DNA of 64,000 nt from positions 1 through 64,000 of the forward strand of contig NZ_SJDL01000029.1 of NCBI RefSeq assembly GCF_004327985.1. Reading direction: 5' to 3'. Position 1 is the first letter of the stretch. Every line of letters starts with the position of its first letter. The position numbers and the translations under genes were made by a program. Below are positions 19,098-28,773 of the stretch, piece by piece. Origin of the DNA: Marinobacter halodurans. GTDB taxonomy: Bacteria > Pseudomonadota > Gammaproteobacteria > Pseudomonadales > Oleiphilaceae. The notes beneath the pieces were generated by a model. That model worked only from the letters and a program-made list of their open reading frames with translations. It made no database searches and had not been told where the DNA came from.

Positions 19098-20513
19098 TCA
19101 GAGCTGGAGAGAACGGACCTCTAGGAACTCCTCCAGCCCCCATTTGCCGAACTCACGCCCCACGCCGGAGTGACCGAAGCCGCCAAACGGCGCCTGCGGG
19201 TTGAAGGCGCCGCCGTTGACGAACACCTGACCGGTACGCAGCTTGCCGGCCACCTGCTTCGCCTTGTCCGCATCGCCGGACCAGACCGCCCCGGACAGGC
19301 CGTAGGCCGTGCCGTTGGCGATGCGGATCGCCTCCGCTTCATCCGTATAGGGAATCACGCAGAGCACCGGGCCGAAGATTTCCTCCTGCGCCAGCCGGCT
19401 GTCGGGCTTCACGTTGCCAAAGACGGTGGCCTTCGCGAAGTAACCCTGTTCCAGCCCATCAGGCGCCCCCGCGCCACCGGCCACGAGGGTGGCGCCTTCT
19501 TCCTGCCCCAGGCGGATGTAGTCGAAGACCTTGTCCCGCTGCTGGGCGGAAGCCAGCGGTCCCAGACGGGTGGTTTCCTCCAGCGGGTTACCCGGCGTCA
19601 TCTTCGCCACGGCTTCGGCCGCCAGCTCGCAGGCTTCATCGTGCCGGCTGACCGGCACCAGCATGCGGGTCAGCGCCGTGCAGGTCTGGCCGGAGTTCAG
19701 CAGGCAGTTGTTGACCGTGCCTTTCACCGCGGCCTTGAGGTCGGCATCCGGCAGGATCACGGAGGCGGACTTGCCGCCCATTTCCAGGGCATACCGCTTG
19801 AAGTCGTCCGCCGCGGCGTGGGCGATCAGGTGGCCGGTGCGGGTGGAGCCGGTGAAGGACACCATGTTCACCTGAGGGTGCTTGATCAGGGTGTCGCCGG
19901 CGGTCTGGCCCAGGCCGCAGACCATGTTGAACACGCCCCTGGGCAGGTCAGTCTGATCCAGGATCTCCGCCAGGATAAAGGCGGTGCCGGGCGCGATTTC
20001 ACTGGGTTTGAGTACCACGGTGCAACCGGCCGCAATCGCCGGAACAATCTTGAGCATCACCTGATGCAGCGGGTAGTTCCAGGGTGTGATGCAACCCACG
20101 ACGCCCACCGGCGCGTACTGCACCTCGGAGTTGCCCACCTGCTCGGTAAAGGCGAACTCGGGCAGCAGCTTCAGGTAGGTCTTGGTGGTGACGATCGGCA
20201 TGCCCGCCTGGATCTGGCCGGCCAGCTTGAGCGGCATGCCCACTTCCCGGCTCACCGTTTCGGCGATTTCGTCGGCACGGGACTTGAGGCCGTCCAGCAG
20301 TTGTTCGAGCACTTTCAGGCGTTCGCCCAGGGACGACTCCGACCAGTTGTCGAAGGCCGAATGGGCGGCGGCAATCGCCCGCTCCATCTCGTCCCGACCC
20401 GCCGCCGGCACCCTGGCCATCACCTCGCCGGTGGCGGCCTCGTGAACGTCCAAGGTCTCGCCCGCCCAGTCTTCCCACTGGCCATCGATGTAAAGCTTGC
20501 TCAGATCTTTCAT
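19098..20513 (-). CDS. NAD(P)-dependent aldehyde dehydrogenase
   Basis: A 471-residue ALDH-superfamily enzyme. Catalytic set: Asn146 (ITPWNYP), Glu244 (LEMGGKSA) and nucleophile Cys278 (NSGQTCTA). The coenzyme loop FTGSTRTG is present. It lies 20 bp downstream of the zinc alcohol dehydrogenase on the same strand, so together they would oxidise a primary alcohol to a carboxylic acid. The sequence is of the broad-specificity class. The start at 20513 follows CAAGGAGC. Confidence 0.93.
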   Translation of the reverse strand: MKDLSKLYIDGQWEDWAGETLDVHEAATGEVMARVPAAGRDEMERAIAAAHSAFDNWSESSLGERLKVLEQLLDGLKSRADEIAETVSREVGMPLKLAGQIQAGMPIVTTKTYLKLLPEFAFTEQVGNSEVQYAPVGVVGCITPWNYPLHQVMLKIVPAIAAGCTVVLKPSEIAPGTAFILAEILDQTDLPRGVFNMVCGLGQTAGDTLIKHPQVNMVSFTGSTRTGHLIAHAAADDFKRYALEMGGKSASVILPDADLKAAVKGTVNNCLLNSGQTCTALTRMLVPVSRHDEACELAAEAVAKMTPGNPLEETTRLGPLASAQQRDKVFDYIRLGQEEGATLVAGGAGAPDGLEQGYFAKATVFGNVKPDSRLAQEEIFGPVLCVIPYTDEAEAIRIANGTAYGLSGAVWSGDADKAKQVAGKLRTGQVFVNGGAFNPQAPFGGFGHSGVGREFGKWGLEEFLEVRSLQL

Positions 20514-20533
20514 GATTCGCTCCTTGGTTGACC

Positions 20534-21640
20534 TCAGTCGAACACGATAACGCCACGGGCGTTCTTGCCAGCCACCATATCATCGAATGCCTGGGGTGCC
20601 TGGTCGATGCTGTAGGTCTGGGTGATCAGCTCGTCCAGCTTGAGTTTGCCGGCCTTGTAGAGGGCCAGGATGCGGGGGAAATCGTGCTGCGGCCGGGCCG
20701 AGCCCAGCCAACTGCCCTTGAGGGTGCGTTCGTCCGCCGGCAGGGACAGGGTGCCGATTTCGGTCTTGTCCTTCGGGTCGGCAACGCCCACCACCACGGC
20801 GGTACCGCCACGTCCCAGGCACTTGTAGGCCTGGGCCACCACCGCGCCGGCCCCCACACACTCGAACGCGTAGTCGACGCCGCCGGTCAGCTTCTTGACC
20901 GCCTTGGCCGCATCGTCCACCTCGTTGATGTTGACCGTGTGGGTGGCGCCAAATTCCTTGGCCATTTCCAGTTTCTTCGCATTGGTGTCGACGGCCACGA
21001 TCATCTCGGCGCCGGCCGTGGCGCAGCCCTGGATGGCGTTGAGGCCCACACCGCCGATGCCGAACACCGCGGCCCGCGAGCCCGGCTCCAGCCTGGCGGT
21101 GTTGAACACGGCGCCGACGCCGGTCATCACCGCGCAGCCCACCAGCGCGGCGTTCTGCAACGGCACGCCTTCCTCGATCTTGACCGCGTTATCCACATGC
21201 AGGGTGGCGTATTCCGCCATCACGCCGCAGGCGCCAAACACGTTGAGGTCGTTACCCTCGGCATCGGTGGTGCGCACGGTGCCGTCCGGCAGGGTGAACA
21301 TGGCCTTGCGGGCGTTTTCGCAGAGCACCGGGCGGCCGCGCACGCACTGGCGGCACTTGCCGCACATGGAAATGAAGGAGCTGACGACGTGGTCGCCCTC
21401 CCTGAAGTCGGTTACGCCCTCGCCCACTTCGATCACCACGCCGGCGGCTTCGTGGCCCAACACCAGGGGCGGCGGATACTGGATCTTGCCGGTGGTGGCG
21501 GACAGGTCACTGTGGCAGACGCCGCAGGCGGCCACCTTGATGGTGATTTCGTTGCGCTTGGGCGGCGCCACCTGGATGGTCTCGACGGTGATGGATTGGC
21601 CCCATTCCCGGCAGACCACGGCTTTTGCATTACGTGTCAT
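20534..21640 (-). CDS. Zinc-dependent alcohol dehydrogenase
   Basis: A 368-residue medium-chain dehydrogenase. Catalytic zinc ligands are Cys42 (GVCHSD) and His63-Glu64 (LGHEAAG). The structural zinc lobe has Cys93, 96, 99 and 107 (CGKCRQCVRGRPVLC). The Rossmann motif is FGIGGVGLNAIQG, followed by VAVDTN (Asp implies NAD). ATG at 21640 has AAGGAG 9 nt upstream; the longer in-frame version would add 29 unconserved residues. First gene of an alcohol-to-acid pair with the aldehyde dehydrogenase. Confidence 0.93.
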   Translation of the reverse strand: MTRNAKAVVCREWGQSITVETIQVAPPKRNEITIKVAACGVCHSDLSATTGKIQYPPPLVLGHEAAGVVIEVGEGVTDFREGDHVVSSFISMCGKCRQCVRGRPVLCENARKAMFTLPDGTVRTTDAEGNDLNVFGACGVMAEYATLHVDNAVKIEEGVPLQNAALVGCAVMTGVGAVFNTARLEPGSRAAVFGIGGVGLNAIQGCATAGAEMIVAVDTNAKKLEMAKEFGATHTVNINEVDDAAKAVKKLTGGVDYAFECVGAGAVVAQAYKCLGRGGTAVVVGVADPKDKTEIGTLSLPADERTLKGSWLGSARPQHDFPRILALYKAGKLKLDELITQTYSIDQAPQAFDDMVAGKNARGVIVFD

Positions 21641-21716
21641 TCGTCCGATCTCCTTTGTTGTTTTCGCCTGATTACTTTGCCATGTCGTCCCAGACTTCCA
21701 GTCCGTGCCAGGGACA

Positions 21717-21815
21717 CGAATGGTCACCCTGGCCTACGCTGGAATAGACGGCCGTCCCTGGCCGCTATTCCGACCAGCACGTCCTTGTGCTTCCTCCGGC
21801 CAGGGTGACCATTCG
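21717..21815. repeat. Three-way-junction inverted repeat, copy 1
   Basis: A 99-bp element with perfect 18-bp outer arms at 21717-21734 and 21798-21815. Inside are two hairpins: one with ggaata/tattcc (21741-21746, 21766-21771) plus cggcc/ggccg and a GTCCCT-type loop; the other with agcac/gtgct (21776-21780, 21787-21791) and loop GTCCTT. GACC separates them. The same layout with different stem sequences recurs at 31541-31650. It lies between two minus-strand genes. Confidence 0.85.
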
Positions 21816-21866
21816 CGCCCCGCTATCTTAGGGGGTAAACGCGGCGTCAGGCCCCGACGTCAACTG

Positions 21867-23669
21867 TTAAAACTCCGATTCCGTCATGTCCAGGGCGGTC
21901 GTATCCACCTCGGCCAACAATCCGGCCAGGGAGCTGACCCGTGGCAGTTCATAGCGGGCAAAATAGTCGCAGGCCCGCAGCTTGCCACGATAGAAAGCTT
22001 CCGGCTGGGGGCCGCCGTTGTCGATTCCGGTCAGTGCCACCTGGGCCTGGCGCAGCCACAGCCAGCCGACCACCGTATGGCCGAAGGCCTCCAGGTAGAG
22101 GGAGGCATTGGCCAGGGCTCGCTCGGTGGCACCGGAGACACGCACGACGTTGATGGCATCGGTCGCCTGCACCAGTTGCGCCAGGGCCCTGTCGAGCCGC
22201 ACCGCGTTGTCCGCCAGCGACGGCACCGCCAGCGCTTCGTCAATCGTCCGGCGAATGCGCTTGAGCAGCGCCCGGTAGTGCTGGCCATCGGCCTGCATCA
22301 CCTTGCGACCCAGCAGGTCCATACCCTGGATACCGTGGGTGCCCTCGTGGATCGGGTTCAGGCGGTTGTCGCGATAGAACTGTTCCACCGGGTACTCCCG
22401 GGTATAGCCATAGCCGCCGTGCACCTGGATCGCCAGGCTGTTGGCCTCCAGGCAGAATTGGGACGGCCAGGACTTGATCAGCGGCGTCAGCAGATCCAGC
22501 AGGCCGGCCGCCTCGGCTTTCGCGGCGTCACTGTCAGCAAATTTCTTCTCATCGACCAGGCGCGCGCCTTCCAGGCACAGGGACAGGCCACCCTCGACAT
22601 AGGCCTTCTGCGTCAGAAGCATACGCCGGATATCCGCGTGCCGGGTCAGCGGCACCTGGCCGGTATTCGGATCCTTCTCGCCGATGGGGCGACCCTGTTT
22701 GCGGTCGCGGGCGTAGTCCAGCGCGTGCAGGTAACCGGTATAGCCCAGCATGACCGCTCCCAGACCGACCCCGATGCGGGCTTCGTTCATCATGTGGAAC
22801 ATGGCGGCCAGGCCTTTGTGGGGTTCGCCCACCAGGTAGCCGATGGCGCCGTCTTTTTCGCCAAAATTGAGCATGGTGGACGTGGTACCACGATAGCCCA
22901 TCTTATGGATCAATCCGGCCAGCGCCACATCGTTGCGCTCGCCCAGAGAGCCGTCATCGTTCACCAGGAACTTGGGCACCAGGAACAGGGAAATGCCCTT
23001 AACACCCGCCGGCGCGTCCGGCAGTCGACCCAGCACCATGTGCACGATGTTCTTGCTCAGTTCGTGGTCACCGGCGGAGATGAAGATCTTGTTGCCCTTC
23101 AGACGATAACTGCCGTCCCCGGCCGGTTCGGCCCGGGTTTTCAGGTCGCCCAACGACGAGCCCGCGTGGGGTTCGGTCAGGCACATGGTGCCGAAGAAGC
23201 GTCCCGCCAGCATAGGACGGGCGTAGCGCTCCTTCTGCTCCTCACTGCCGTGGGCCAGGATCAGGTTGGCCGCAGCGATGGTCAGGCCCGCATAACCCTG
23301 GGTGCCGACATTGGCGCCCTTGAGCAGGCCCACACACATCTGCGCCACGGCCGCGGGCAGCTGCATACCGCCCAGTTCATAATCCTGGCCGGCGGCCATC
23401 AGACCGGTCTCGCGCAGCACGTCCAGCGCCCTTTTCACTTCCGGACGCATCTCGACCCGGCCGTTCTCGAAGGTGGGCTCTTCCTCATCCACCAGACGGG
23501 CGTGGGGCGCGAATTCTTCCGCGGCCACTTTCAGGGCCAGATCCAGCGCCGCCTCAAGCGTTTCGCGGCTGTGGTCGGCGTAGCGGTCGTATTGGAGGAC
23601 ATCTTCCGTGCGGTGCAGTTCGAACAGCTGGAAGGCGAGATCGTGGGGATTGATGATGCGCTGCTGCAT
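21867..23669 (-). CDS. Long-form acyl-CoA dehydrogenase (DmdC/AcdA-like)
   Basis: A 600-residue FAD enzyme of the extended acyl-CoA dehydrogenase group that includes DmdC. It has the FAD/substrate segment MCLTEPHAGSSLGDL (about 162-176), KIFISAGDHEL, and the catalytic base Glu442 in LNPIHEGTHGIQ, followed by the extra C-terminal helical domain of about 130 residues. It forms the first, alpha-beta-dehydrogenating step of beta-oxidation. It ends an apparent operon with the fadB-like and thiolase genes, though a 243-bp gap holding a REP pair separates it from thiolase. Confidence 0.93.
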   Translation of the reverse strand: MQQRIINPHDLAFQLFELHRTEDVLQYDRYADHSRETLEAALDLALKVAAEEFAPHARLVDEEEPTFENGRVEMRPEVKRALDVLRETGLMAAGQDYELGGMQLPAAVAQMCVGLLKGANVGTQGYAGLTIAAANLILAHGSEEQKERYARPMLAGRFFGTMCLTEPHAGSSLGDLKTRAEPAGDGSYRLKGNKIFISAGDHELSKNIVHMVLGRLPDAPAGVKGISLFLVPKFLVNDDGSLGERNDVALAGLIHKMGYRGTTSTMLNFGEKDGAIGYLVGEPHKGLAAMFHMMNEARIGVGLGAVMLGYTGYLHALDYARDRKQGRPIGEKDPNTGQVPLTRHADIRRMLLTQKAYVEGGLSLCLEGARLVDEKKFADSDAAKAEAAGLLDLLTPLIKSWPSQFCLEANSLAIQVHGGYGYTREYPVEQFYRDNRLNPIHEGTHGIQGMDLLGRKVMQADGQHYRALLKRIRRTIDEALAVPSLADNAVRLDRALAQLVQATDAINVVRVSGATERALANASLYLEAFGHTVVGWLWLRQAQVALTGIDNGGPQPEAFYRGKLRACDYFARYELPRVSSLAGLLAEVDTTALDMTESEF

Positions 23670-23752
23670 GGCGTTGACCTGTTATTTTTGGTGTTGCTGC
23701 AAAGACGTGGATTTCTTGAGTCGTTTTCACCCGGGCGCTCGAGGGTGTGAAC

Positions 23753-23854
23753 AGCAGCCCTCTCGGGCTGCTCCGAAGCTGAAGCGTCGGCTACATTGGG
23801 CCGCCCACTCGAGCATGTAGCAGATGCTTCAGCTTCTGAGGCGCCATCGGCGCC
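23753..23854. repeat. REP/BIME-type palindrome pair 1
   Basis: Two 21-bp units in inverted orientation: 23775-23795 (gaagctgaagcgtcggctaca) and the complement of a variant at 23816-23836 (19 of 21 matched). Each is flanked by its own GC hairpin: agcagccc/gggctgct (23753-23772) and ggcgcc/ggcgcc (23840-23854). Conserved unit plus variable hairpin is the layout of REP elements. Confidence 0.85.
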
Positions 23855-23912
23855 CGCGACGGCCATCACCGCGGCGTCGTCAGGCACCTTAACCCTTCTG
23901 GTTACCCAGGTC

Positions 23913-25097
23913 TTAAACGACCTCAAACAACCCGGCCGCCCCCTGGCCACCACCAATGCACATGGTGACCACCACATACCTGGCGCCGCGGCGCTTGCCT
24001 TCGATCAGCGCGTGGCCGGTCAGACGGGAGCCCGTCACGCCGTACGGATGGCCGATCGAGATGGAGCCGCCGTTGACGTTCAGTTTCTCCATCGGAATGC
24101 CCAGACGATCTCGGCAGTAGACCACCTGGGATGCGAACGCTTCGTTCAGCTCCCACAGGTCGATGTCGTCCATGGTCAGGCCGGTGCGCTCCAGCAGACG
24201 CGGAATCGCGAAGACCGGACCGATGCCCATTTCATCCGGCTCGCAGCCGGCAACGGCGAAGCCGCGGAAGATGCCCATCGGTTCAATGTTGTTCTTCTCG
24301 GCGTAGGTGCTGTCCATGACCAGACACGCCGACGCGCCGTCGGACAGCTGGCTGGCGTTGCCGGCGGTCACGAACTGGTCGTCACCGCGTACCGGGTTCA
24401 GGCCCGCCAGACCTTCCAACGTGGTGTTGGGACGGTTGCACTCGTCCCTGGTGAGCGTGACCTGCTTTTCGCTGACCTCGCCGGTCTCCTTGTCCTTCAC
24501 CAGCATGGTGGCGTCGTAGGGGACGATCTCGTCGTCGAACTTACCGGCTTCCTGCGCGGCCGCGGTGCGCTGCTGACTGATCAGGGAGTACTCGTCCTGC
24601 GCTTCACGGCTGACGCCATAGCGCTGGGCCACGACGTCGGCGGTTTCGATCATCGACAGGTACAGTTCCGGCTTGTTCTGCATCAGCCATTCGTTGGTGG
24701 CGTGGAACTGGTTGATCTTGTCGTTCTGCACCAGGCTGATGGACTCGACGCCGCCGGCGACCATGGCCGGGACCTTCTCGGACAGCACCCGCTGGGACGC
24801 CAGCGCGATGGACTGCAGGCCGGAGCTGCAGAAGCGGTTGATGGACAGGCCGGCGGTGGTGACCGGCAGACCGGCGCGGATCGCCGCCAGGCGGGCCATG
24901 TTCTTGCCCTGGGCGCCTTCATGGAAGGTCGCGCCCAGGATCACATCCTCGACGATGGCGGGATCAATCCCGGCGCGCTGGACGGCGTGCTGGATCACGT
25001 GACCGGCCAGGTCGACGCTGTGGGTATTGTTCAGGGCACCCCGGTAGGATTTACCCAGACCGGTGCGGGCGGTGGAGACGATAACGGCATCTGACAT
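23913..25097 (-). CDS. Acetyl-CoA acyltransferase (thiolase)
   Basis: A 394-residue degradative thiolase, last step of beta-oxidation. Nucleophile Cys90 lies in [10 protein letters not shown]. The His region is [20 protein letters not shown], and the second Cys is in [22 protein letters not shown] is also present. It lies 87 bp downstream of the fadB-like gene with CAGGAGG before the ATG. Together the two could complete hydration, oxidation and cleavage. Confidence 0.94.
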   Translation of the reverse strand: MSDAVIVSTARTGLGKSYRGALNNTHSVDLAGHVIQHAVQRAGIDPAIVEDVILGATFHEGAQGKNMARLAAIRAGLPVTTAGLSINRFCSSGLQSIALASQRVLSEKVPAMVAGGVESISLVQNDKINQFHATNEWLMQNKPELYLSMIETADVVAQRYGVSREAQDEYSLISQQRTAAAQEAGKFDDEIVPYDATMLVKDKETGEVSEKQVTLTRDECNRPNTTLEGLAGLNPVRGDDQFVTAGNASQLSDGASACLVMDSTYAEKNNIEPMGIFRGFAVAGCEPDEMGIGPVFAIPRLLERTGLTMDDIDLWELNEAFASQVVYCRDRLGIPMEKLNVNGGSISIGHPYGVTGSRLTGHALIEGKRRGARYVVVTMCIGGGQGAAGLFEVV

Positions 25098-25184
25098 GAG
25101 AGCCTCCTGAGAAGCGTTTTCTGGTTGTTAGCGTGAAACGCGCTACCCCGGGGGATAACGCGTTGTCGTTGTTGGCCTGGGGAA

Positions 25185-27278
25185 TCAGAGGCTGCCGAAG
25201 GTCTTGCCTTCGCCGGCCAGGCGCTCCAGCAGAGCGGCCGGCTTCCACTGGTCGCCACCGAGGGTGTCGTGGAAGCGTTTGACCGTGTCGTAGATTTCCT
25301 TCACGCCCACCTGGTCGGCCCAGAACATCGGGCCGCCGCGGTAGGCCGGGAAGCCGTAGCCGTAGATCCAGACGATATCCACGTCCAGGGCGCGGGCGGC
25401 GATGCCCTCTTCCAGGATCTTGGCGCCTTCATTGATCATCACGTACATGCAGCGTTCCAGGATTTCCTGGTCGCTGATCTCACGCGGCTCGATGCCCTGC
25501 TCCTTGCGGAACTCGGCGATCAGGGCGTCGACCTTCGGATCCACCACCGGCTTGCGACTGCCTTCCTCGTAGAGGTAGACGCCGGCCTGGGTTTTCTGGC
25601 CCAGTCGGCCTTCTTCCGCCAGCTTGTCCATCCAGCTTGCCGGCACGTCTTCGCCCGCCTTGCGGCGTTCTTCACGGATGCGGTAGCCCACGTCGATGCC
25701 GGCCAGGTCAGACATGGCGAACTGACCCATGGGGAAGCCCAGGTCGGTCAGCACCTTGTCCACCTGTTGCGGGGACGCGCCTTCGTTGACCAGCTTGGTG
25801 GCTTCGGCGCCGCGCTGGTGCAGCATGCGGTTGCCGACGAAGCCGTAGCAGTTGCCCACCAGCACGCCGACTTTCTTGATGCGCTTGGCCACGGCCATGA
25901 CGGTCGCCTTCACGTCGTCCGCGGTCTGGCTGCCGCAGACGTTTTCCAGCAGCTTCATGACGTTGGCCGGGCTGAAGAAGTGCATGCCCACCACGTCCTG
26001 CGGACGGCTCGTCGCGGAGGCGATCTCGTCGATGTCGAGCGTCGAGGTGTTGGACGCCAGGATCGCGCCCGGTTTGCAGACCTTATCGAGGGTGCCGAAG
26101 ATCTCTTTCTTGACGCCCATGTTCTCGAACACGGCCTCGATCACCAGGTCGACATCGGCGAAGTCGTCATAGCTCAGTGTGGGCTGGATCAGCGCCATGC
26201 GCTCTTCCACCTGGGCCTGGGTGATACGGCCTTTCCTGGCGGTGTTCTCGTAGTTGCGGCGGATGATCGCCAGGCCCTTGTCCAATGCTTCCTGCTTCAC
26301 TTCCAGCAGACGCACGGGAATGCCGACGTTGGCAAAGTTCATGGCGATGCCGCCGCCCATGGTACCGGCACCGATGATGCCGACGGTATTCACGTCACGC
26401 ACCGGCGTATCCTTGGGCAAGCCCGGGACCTTGGAGACTTCGCGCTCGGCGAAGAAGGCGTGGACCAGACCGGCGCGCTGGGGCGATTCCATGCATTCCA
26501 TGAACAGCTCACGCTCGCGCTTCATGCCGTCGGTGAACGGCAGCTGGAACGCGGCTTCCACGGCGTCCACGCACTTGAACGGCGAGAACAGGCCGCAGGC
26601 CTTCTTCTGCAGGCCGGCGCGGTACTGGTCGAAAATCCCGCTGCCTTTCTCGGCTTCAACTTTGTCGTTCAGGTCGCGAACCCGGCGGACCGGCTTGCCT
26701 TCGTCTATGACCTTCTGCGCGAAAGCGAGACCGACGGCCTTCACATCGTCACCGGACTCGACCGCGTCGACGATCCCGTCCTGCAGCGCTTCAGCGGCGG
26801 AGGCAAAGTTACCGGAGGTGATCATATCCAGCGACACCTGGGCACCGGCCAGACGCGGCAGGCGCTGGGTACCGCCGGCACCGGGCAGCAGGCCCAGCTT
26901 CACTTCCGGCAGCCCCACCCTGGCGCTTTCCAGCGCAACGCGGTAGTGACAGCCCAGCGCCATTTCCAGGCCGCCGCCCAGGGCCGTGCCATGGATGGCC
27001 GCGATGATCGGCTTGTCGGAACTCTCGAAGGCCTCGACCACCGACGGCAGCCCCGGCTCCTGCATCGGCTTGCCGAATTCACGGATGTCGGCCCCGGCAA
27101 TAAAGGTACGGCCTTCGCAGACCAGCAACAGCGCCTTGGCCTCGGCATCCTGCTGCCCCTGTTCCAGCGCGGCCAGCAGGCCGGAGCGCACGGCATGACC
27201 GAGGGCGTTGACCGGCGGGTAGTTCACGGTAATGACGCCGACAGCGCCTTCGCGTTGGTAGGTGACGACCTCTGACAT
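25185..27278 (-). CDS. Bifunctional enoyl-CoA hydratase/3-hydroxyacyl-CoA dehydrogenase
   Basis: A 697-residue FadB/FadJ-type multifunctional protein. The N-terminal crotonase domain (about 1-190) has GTALGGGLEMALGCHYRVA and GLPEVKLGLLPGAGGTQRLP with both catalytic Glu. The NAD-binding domain begins at VGIIGAGTMGGGIAM (about residue 296), with FSPANVMKLLE and the C-terminal 3HCDH domains. ATG at 27278 has AAGGAG 6 nt upstream; 12 further upstream residues are not needed. A GTTTCGC-type motif lies 45 bp ahead. First gene of the operon. Confidence 0.94.
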   Translation of the reverse strand: MSEVVTYQREGAVGVITVNYPPVNALGHAVRSGLLAALEQGQQDAEAKALLLVCEGRTFIAGADIREFGKPMQEPGLPSVVEAFESSDKPIIAAIHGTALGGGLEMALGCHYRVALESARVGLPEVKLGLLPGAGGTQRLPRLAGAQVSLDMITSGNFASAAEALQDGIVDAVESGDDVKAVGLAFAQKVIDEGKPVRRVRDLNDKVEAEKGSGIFDQYRAGLQKKACGLFSPFKCVDAVEAAFQLPFTDGMKRERELFMECMESPQRAGLVHAFFAEREVSKVPGLPKDTPVRDVNTVGIIGAGTMGGGIAMNFANVGIPVRLLEVKQEALDKGLAIIRRNYENTARKGRITQAQVEERMALIQPTLSYDDFADVDLVIEAVFENMGVKKEIFGTLDKVCKPGAILASNTSTLDIDEIASATSRPQDVVGMHFFSPANVMKLLENVCGSQTADDVKATVMAVAKRIKKVGVLVGNCYGFVGNRMLHQRGAEATKLVNEGASPQQVDKVLTDLGFPMGQFAMSDLAGIDVGYRIREERRKAGEDVPASWMDKLAEEGRLGQKTQAGVYLYEEGSRKPVVDPKVDALIAEFRKEQGIEPREISDQEILERCMYVMINEGAKILEEGIAARALDVDIVWIYGYGFPAYRGGPMFWADQVGVKEIYDTVKRFHDTLGGDQWKPAALLERLAGEGKTFGSL

Positions 27279-27322
27279 AGCGTTCTCCTTATACGTGTCC
27301 AAACGCTTTTCCATGGAATATA

Positions 27323-27339
27323 GTTTTATTAAGCGAAAC
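27323..27339 (-). promoter_or_regulatory. Putative operator upstream of the fadB-like gene
   Basis: On the minus strand this reads GTTTCGCTTAATAAAAC and matches 15 of 17 positions of the motif at 30200-30216. It is 45 bp ahead of the fadB-like start and divided from the IclR gene only by that gene's terminator. GTTTC/GAAAC half-sites are typical of several IclR-family operators. Confidence 0.5.
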
Positions 27340-27523
27340 TTGAATACGATTTAAACCATTTTCAGCGGATGTTTCAACAGAAAATTGAGACACAGCATCG
27401 AAAGGCGAATCGGGCAAGTCGGTATTAAGGAAGCGTAGACAACGCGTCACGCCGTCGATGAGGCCGGGTAAGCGGACTGACGCAGGACGCCCCAACCCAC
27501 GCGGTTATCGGACATTCAGGCAC

Positions 27524-27554
27524 AAAAAAACCGCAGACCGGAACCTGCGGTTTT
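27524..27554. terminator. Terminator of the IclR gene, bidirectional in form
   Basis: CCGCAG (27531-27536) pairs with CTGCGG (27545-27550). Seven A precede the stem, giving seven T on the minus strand, and four T follow it on the plus strand. It lies 30 bp past the IclR stop codon. Confidence 0.8.
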
Positions 27555-27580
27555 CTGTTATGACGAGATACCGAAGCGGT

Positions 27581-28396
27581 TTACACGCCCAGCGCCTCGA
27601 TATCGCTCGCCAGCATGGCCAGCTGGTGGGCAATGGAGTCGCGCAGCTTCTCGCCGGAAATCAGGTAGGACGGCGCGGCACAGGTCAGCACCATGATGGT
27701 GCCGTCTTCCAGGTGGACCGGCACGCCGGCGGAGTTGATGTTGCGATCCCATTCCCCCAGGGACAGACAGAACCCGGAGGTCCTGTACTCTTCCATGGCG
27801 CGCTCGAGACCTTCCCGCTTCTCCGGCCACTGATCGCCGTACTTCTTGGCCATGCCGTCCATCAGGATCTTGCGCTGGCTTTCGCTGACGGCGGCACAGT
27901 AGGCGCGGCCGGCCGAGGTGGTCGCCATGGGCAGGCGCAGACCGATTTCCATCCGCAGCAGGGTGGCTTCCGGCGGCATGCGGTTTTCGACGTAGATCAT
28001 GTGCAACCGGTCGTGGCAGGTCAGGCCCACGGACATGTTGGTGCGACGCGCAAACTCGTCCATGTAGGGCTTGGCCAGCTGGCGCACCTTGAGGTTCGAC
28101 ACGTAGGCGTAGCCGAGGGCCAGCACGCCGGAACTGAGCTGGTATTTCTCCAGCAGCGGGTTGTAGCTCAGGTAACCCAACTTGGTCAGGGTATAGGTCA
28201 TCCGCGACACGGTCGGCTTGGGCAGGCCGGTCAACCGGGCAATATCCTGGTTCCCCAGGATCACCGATCCCTGACTGAATGCCCGCAGCACATCCAGACC
28301 ACGAGACAGGGCCTCGACGAATTTACGATCCTTTTCAGGGCCCGTCGGTTTGCCGTCAATGCTCAGGTCCGGCTTGATCTTTTCTTTTGCAGTCAT
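27581..28396 (-). CDS. IclR-family transcriptional regulator
   Basis: A 271-residue regulator. The N-terminal winged HTH (about 30-90) has FVEALSRGLDVLRAFSQG and NQDIARLTGLPKPTVSRMTYTL. The C-terminal effector domain (about 100-270) includes TCHDRLHMIYVE, GLRLPMATTSAGRAYCA and GVPVHLEDGTIMVLTCAAPS. PcaR/PobR/KdgR-like members control aromatic- or acid-catabolic genes. ATG at 28396 is chosen; an upstream GTG at 28417 lacks a site. It sits amid acyl-CoA genes whose promoters share a possible operator. Target assignment is inference. Confidence 0.92.
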   Translation of the reverse strand: MTAKEKIKPDLSIDGKPTGPEKDRKFVEALSRGLDVLRAFSQGSVILGNQDIARLTGLPKPTVSRMTYTLTKLGYLSYNPLLEKYQLSSGVLALGYAYVSNLKVRQLAKPYMDEFARRTNMSVGLTCHDRLHMIYVENRMPPEATLLRMEIGLRLPMATTSAGRAYCAAVSESQRKILMDGMAKKYGDQWPEKREGLERAMEEYRTSGFCLSLGEWDRNINSAGVPVHLEDGTIMVLTCAAPSYLISGEKLRDSIAHQLAMLASDIEALGV

Positions 28397-28773
28397 AAAT
28401 AGCCTTGTGTTTCCCACAGCCTAAGGGATGCACCCTGAATCGACACGCTGTCGCAACCGATGCAACCTCTTCCTTGCCGATGGTCGCCACAGCCTGGACC
28501 GCCACTCGGGCCCCTTGGCGCCAACGTCCGGCAGCTACGGTGGTTCACGTGCTCCGATGTTTGGAAATTTGTCCTATTTTACGGTGAGTCCCATTCAAGT
28601 ACCACCGACTTTTAATCAAAAGTCGTGCCAAATATGAAACACTCTTCCCTTTTGTTTCATTACGATTCCGCCAGGAAGCCACTGCGATATACAAACAGCT
28701 ATTGCCGATATTTTATTCTGTCACGCGAAACAGGCTAGCTGACTTCAACAACCTTTCCAGTCCGGCAAACCCC
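28397..28773. other. Intergenic region upstream of the IclR gene
   Basis: 377 bp between two minus-strand genes. The right half is AT-rich. TGAAAC near 28635 and GTTTCA near 28657 form an imperfect inverted pair about 17 nt apart, a possible autoregulatory site. No gene or clear terminator for the membrane protein was found. Confidence 0.4.

Noticed and set aside
21717-21815. Integron attC site
   Set aside because: The core RYYYAAC/GTTRRRY boxes are missing, and no integrase or cassette array is present.
21717-21815. Plain rho-independent terminator
   Set aside because: The arms are too long and not followed by T-tracts, and two conserved internal hairpins are unexplained by a terminator.
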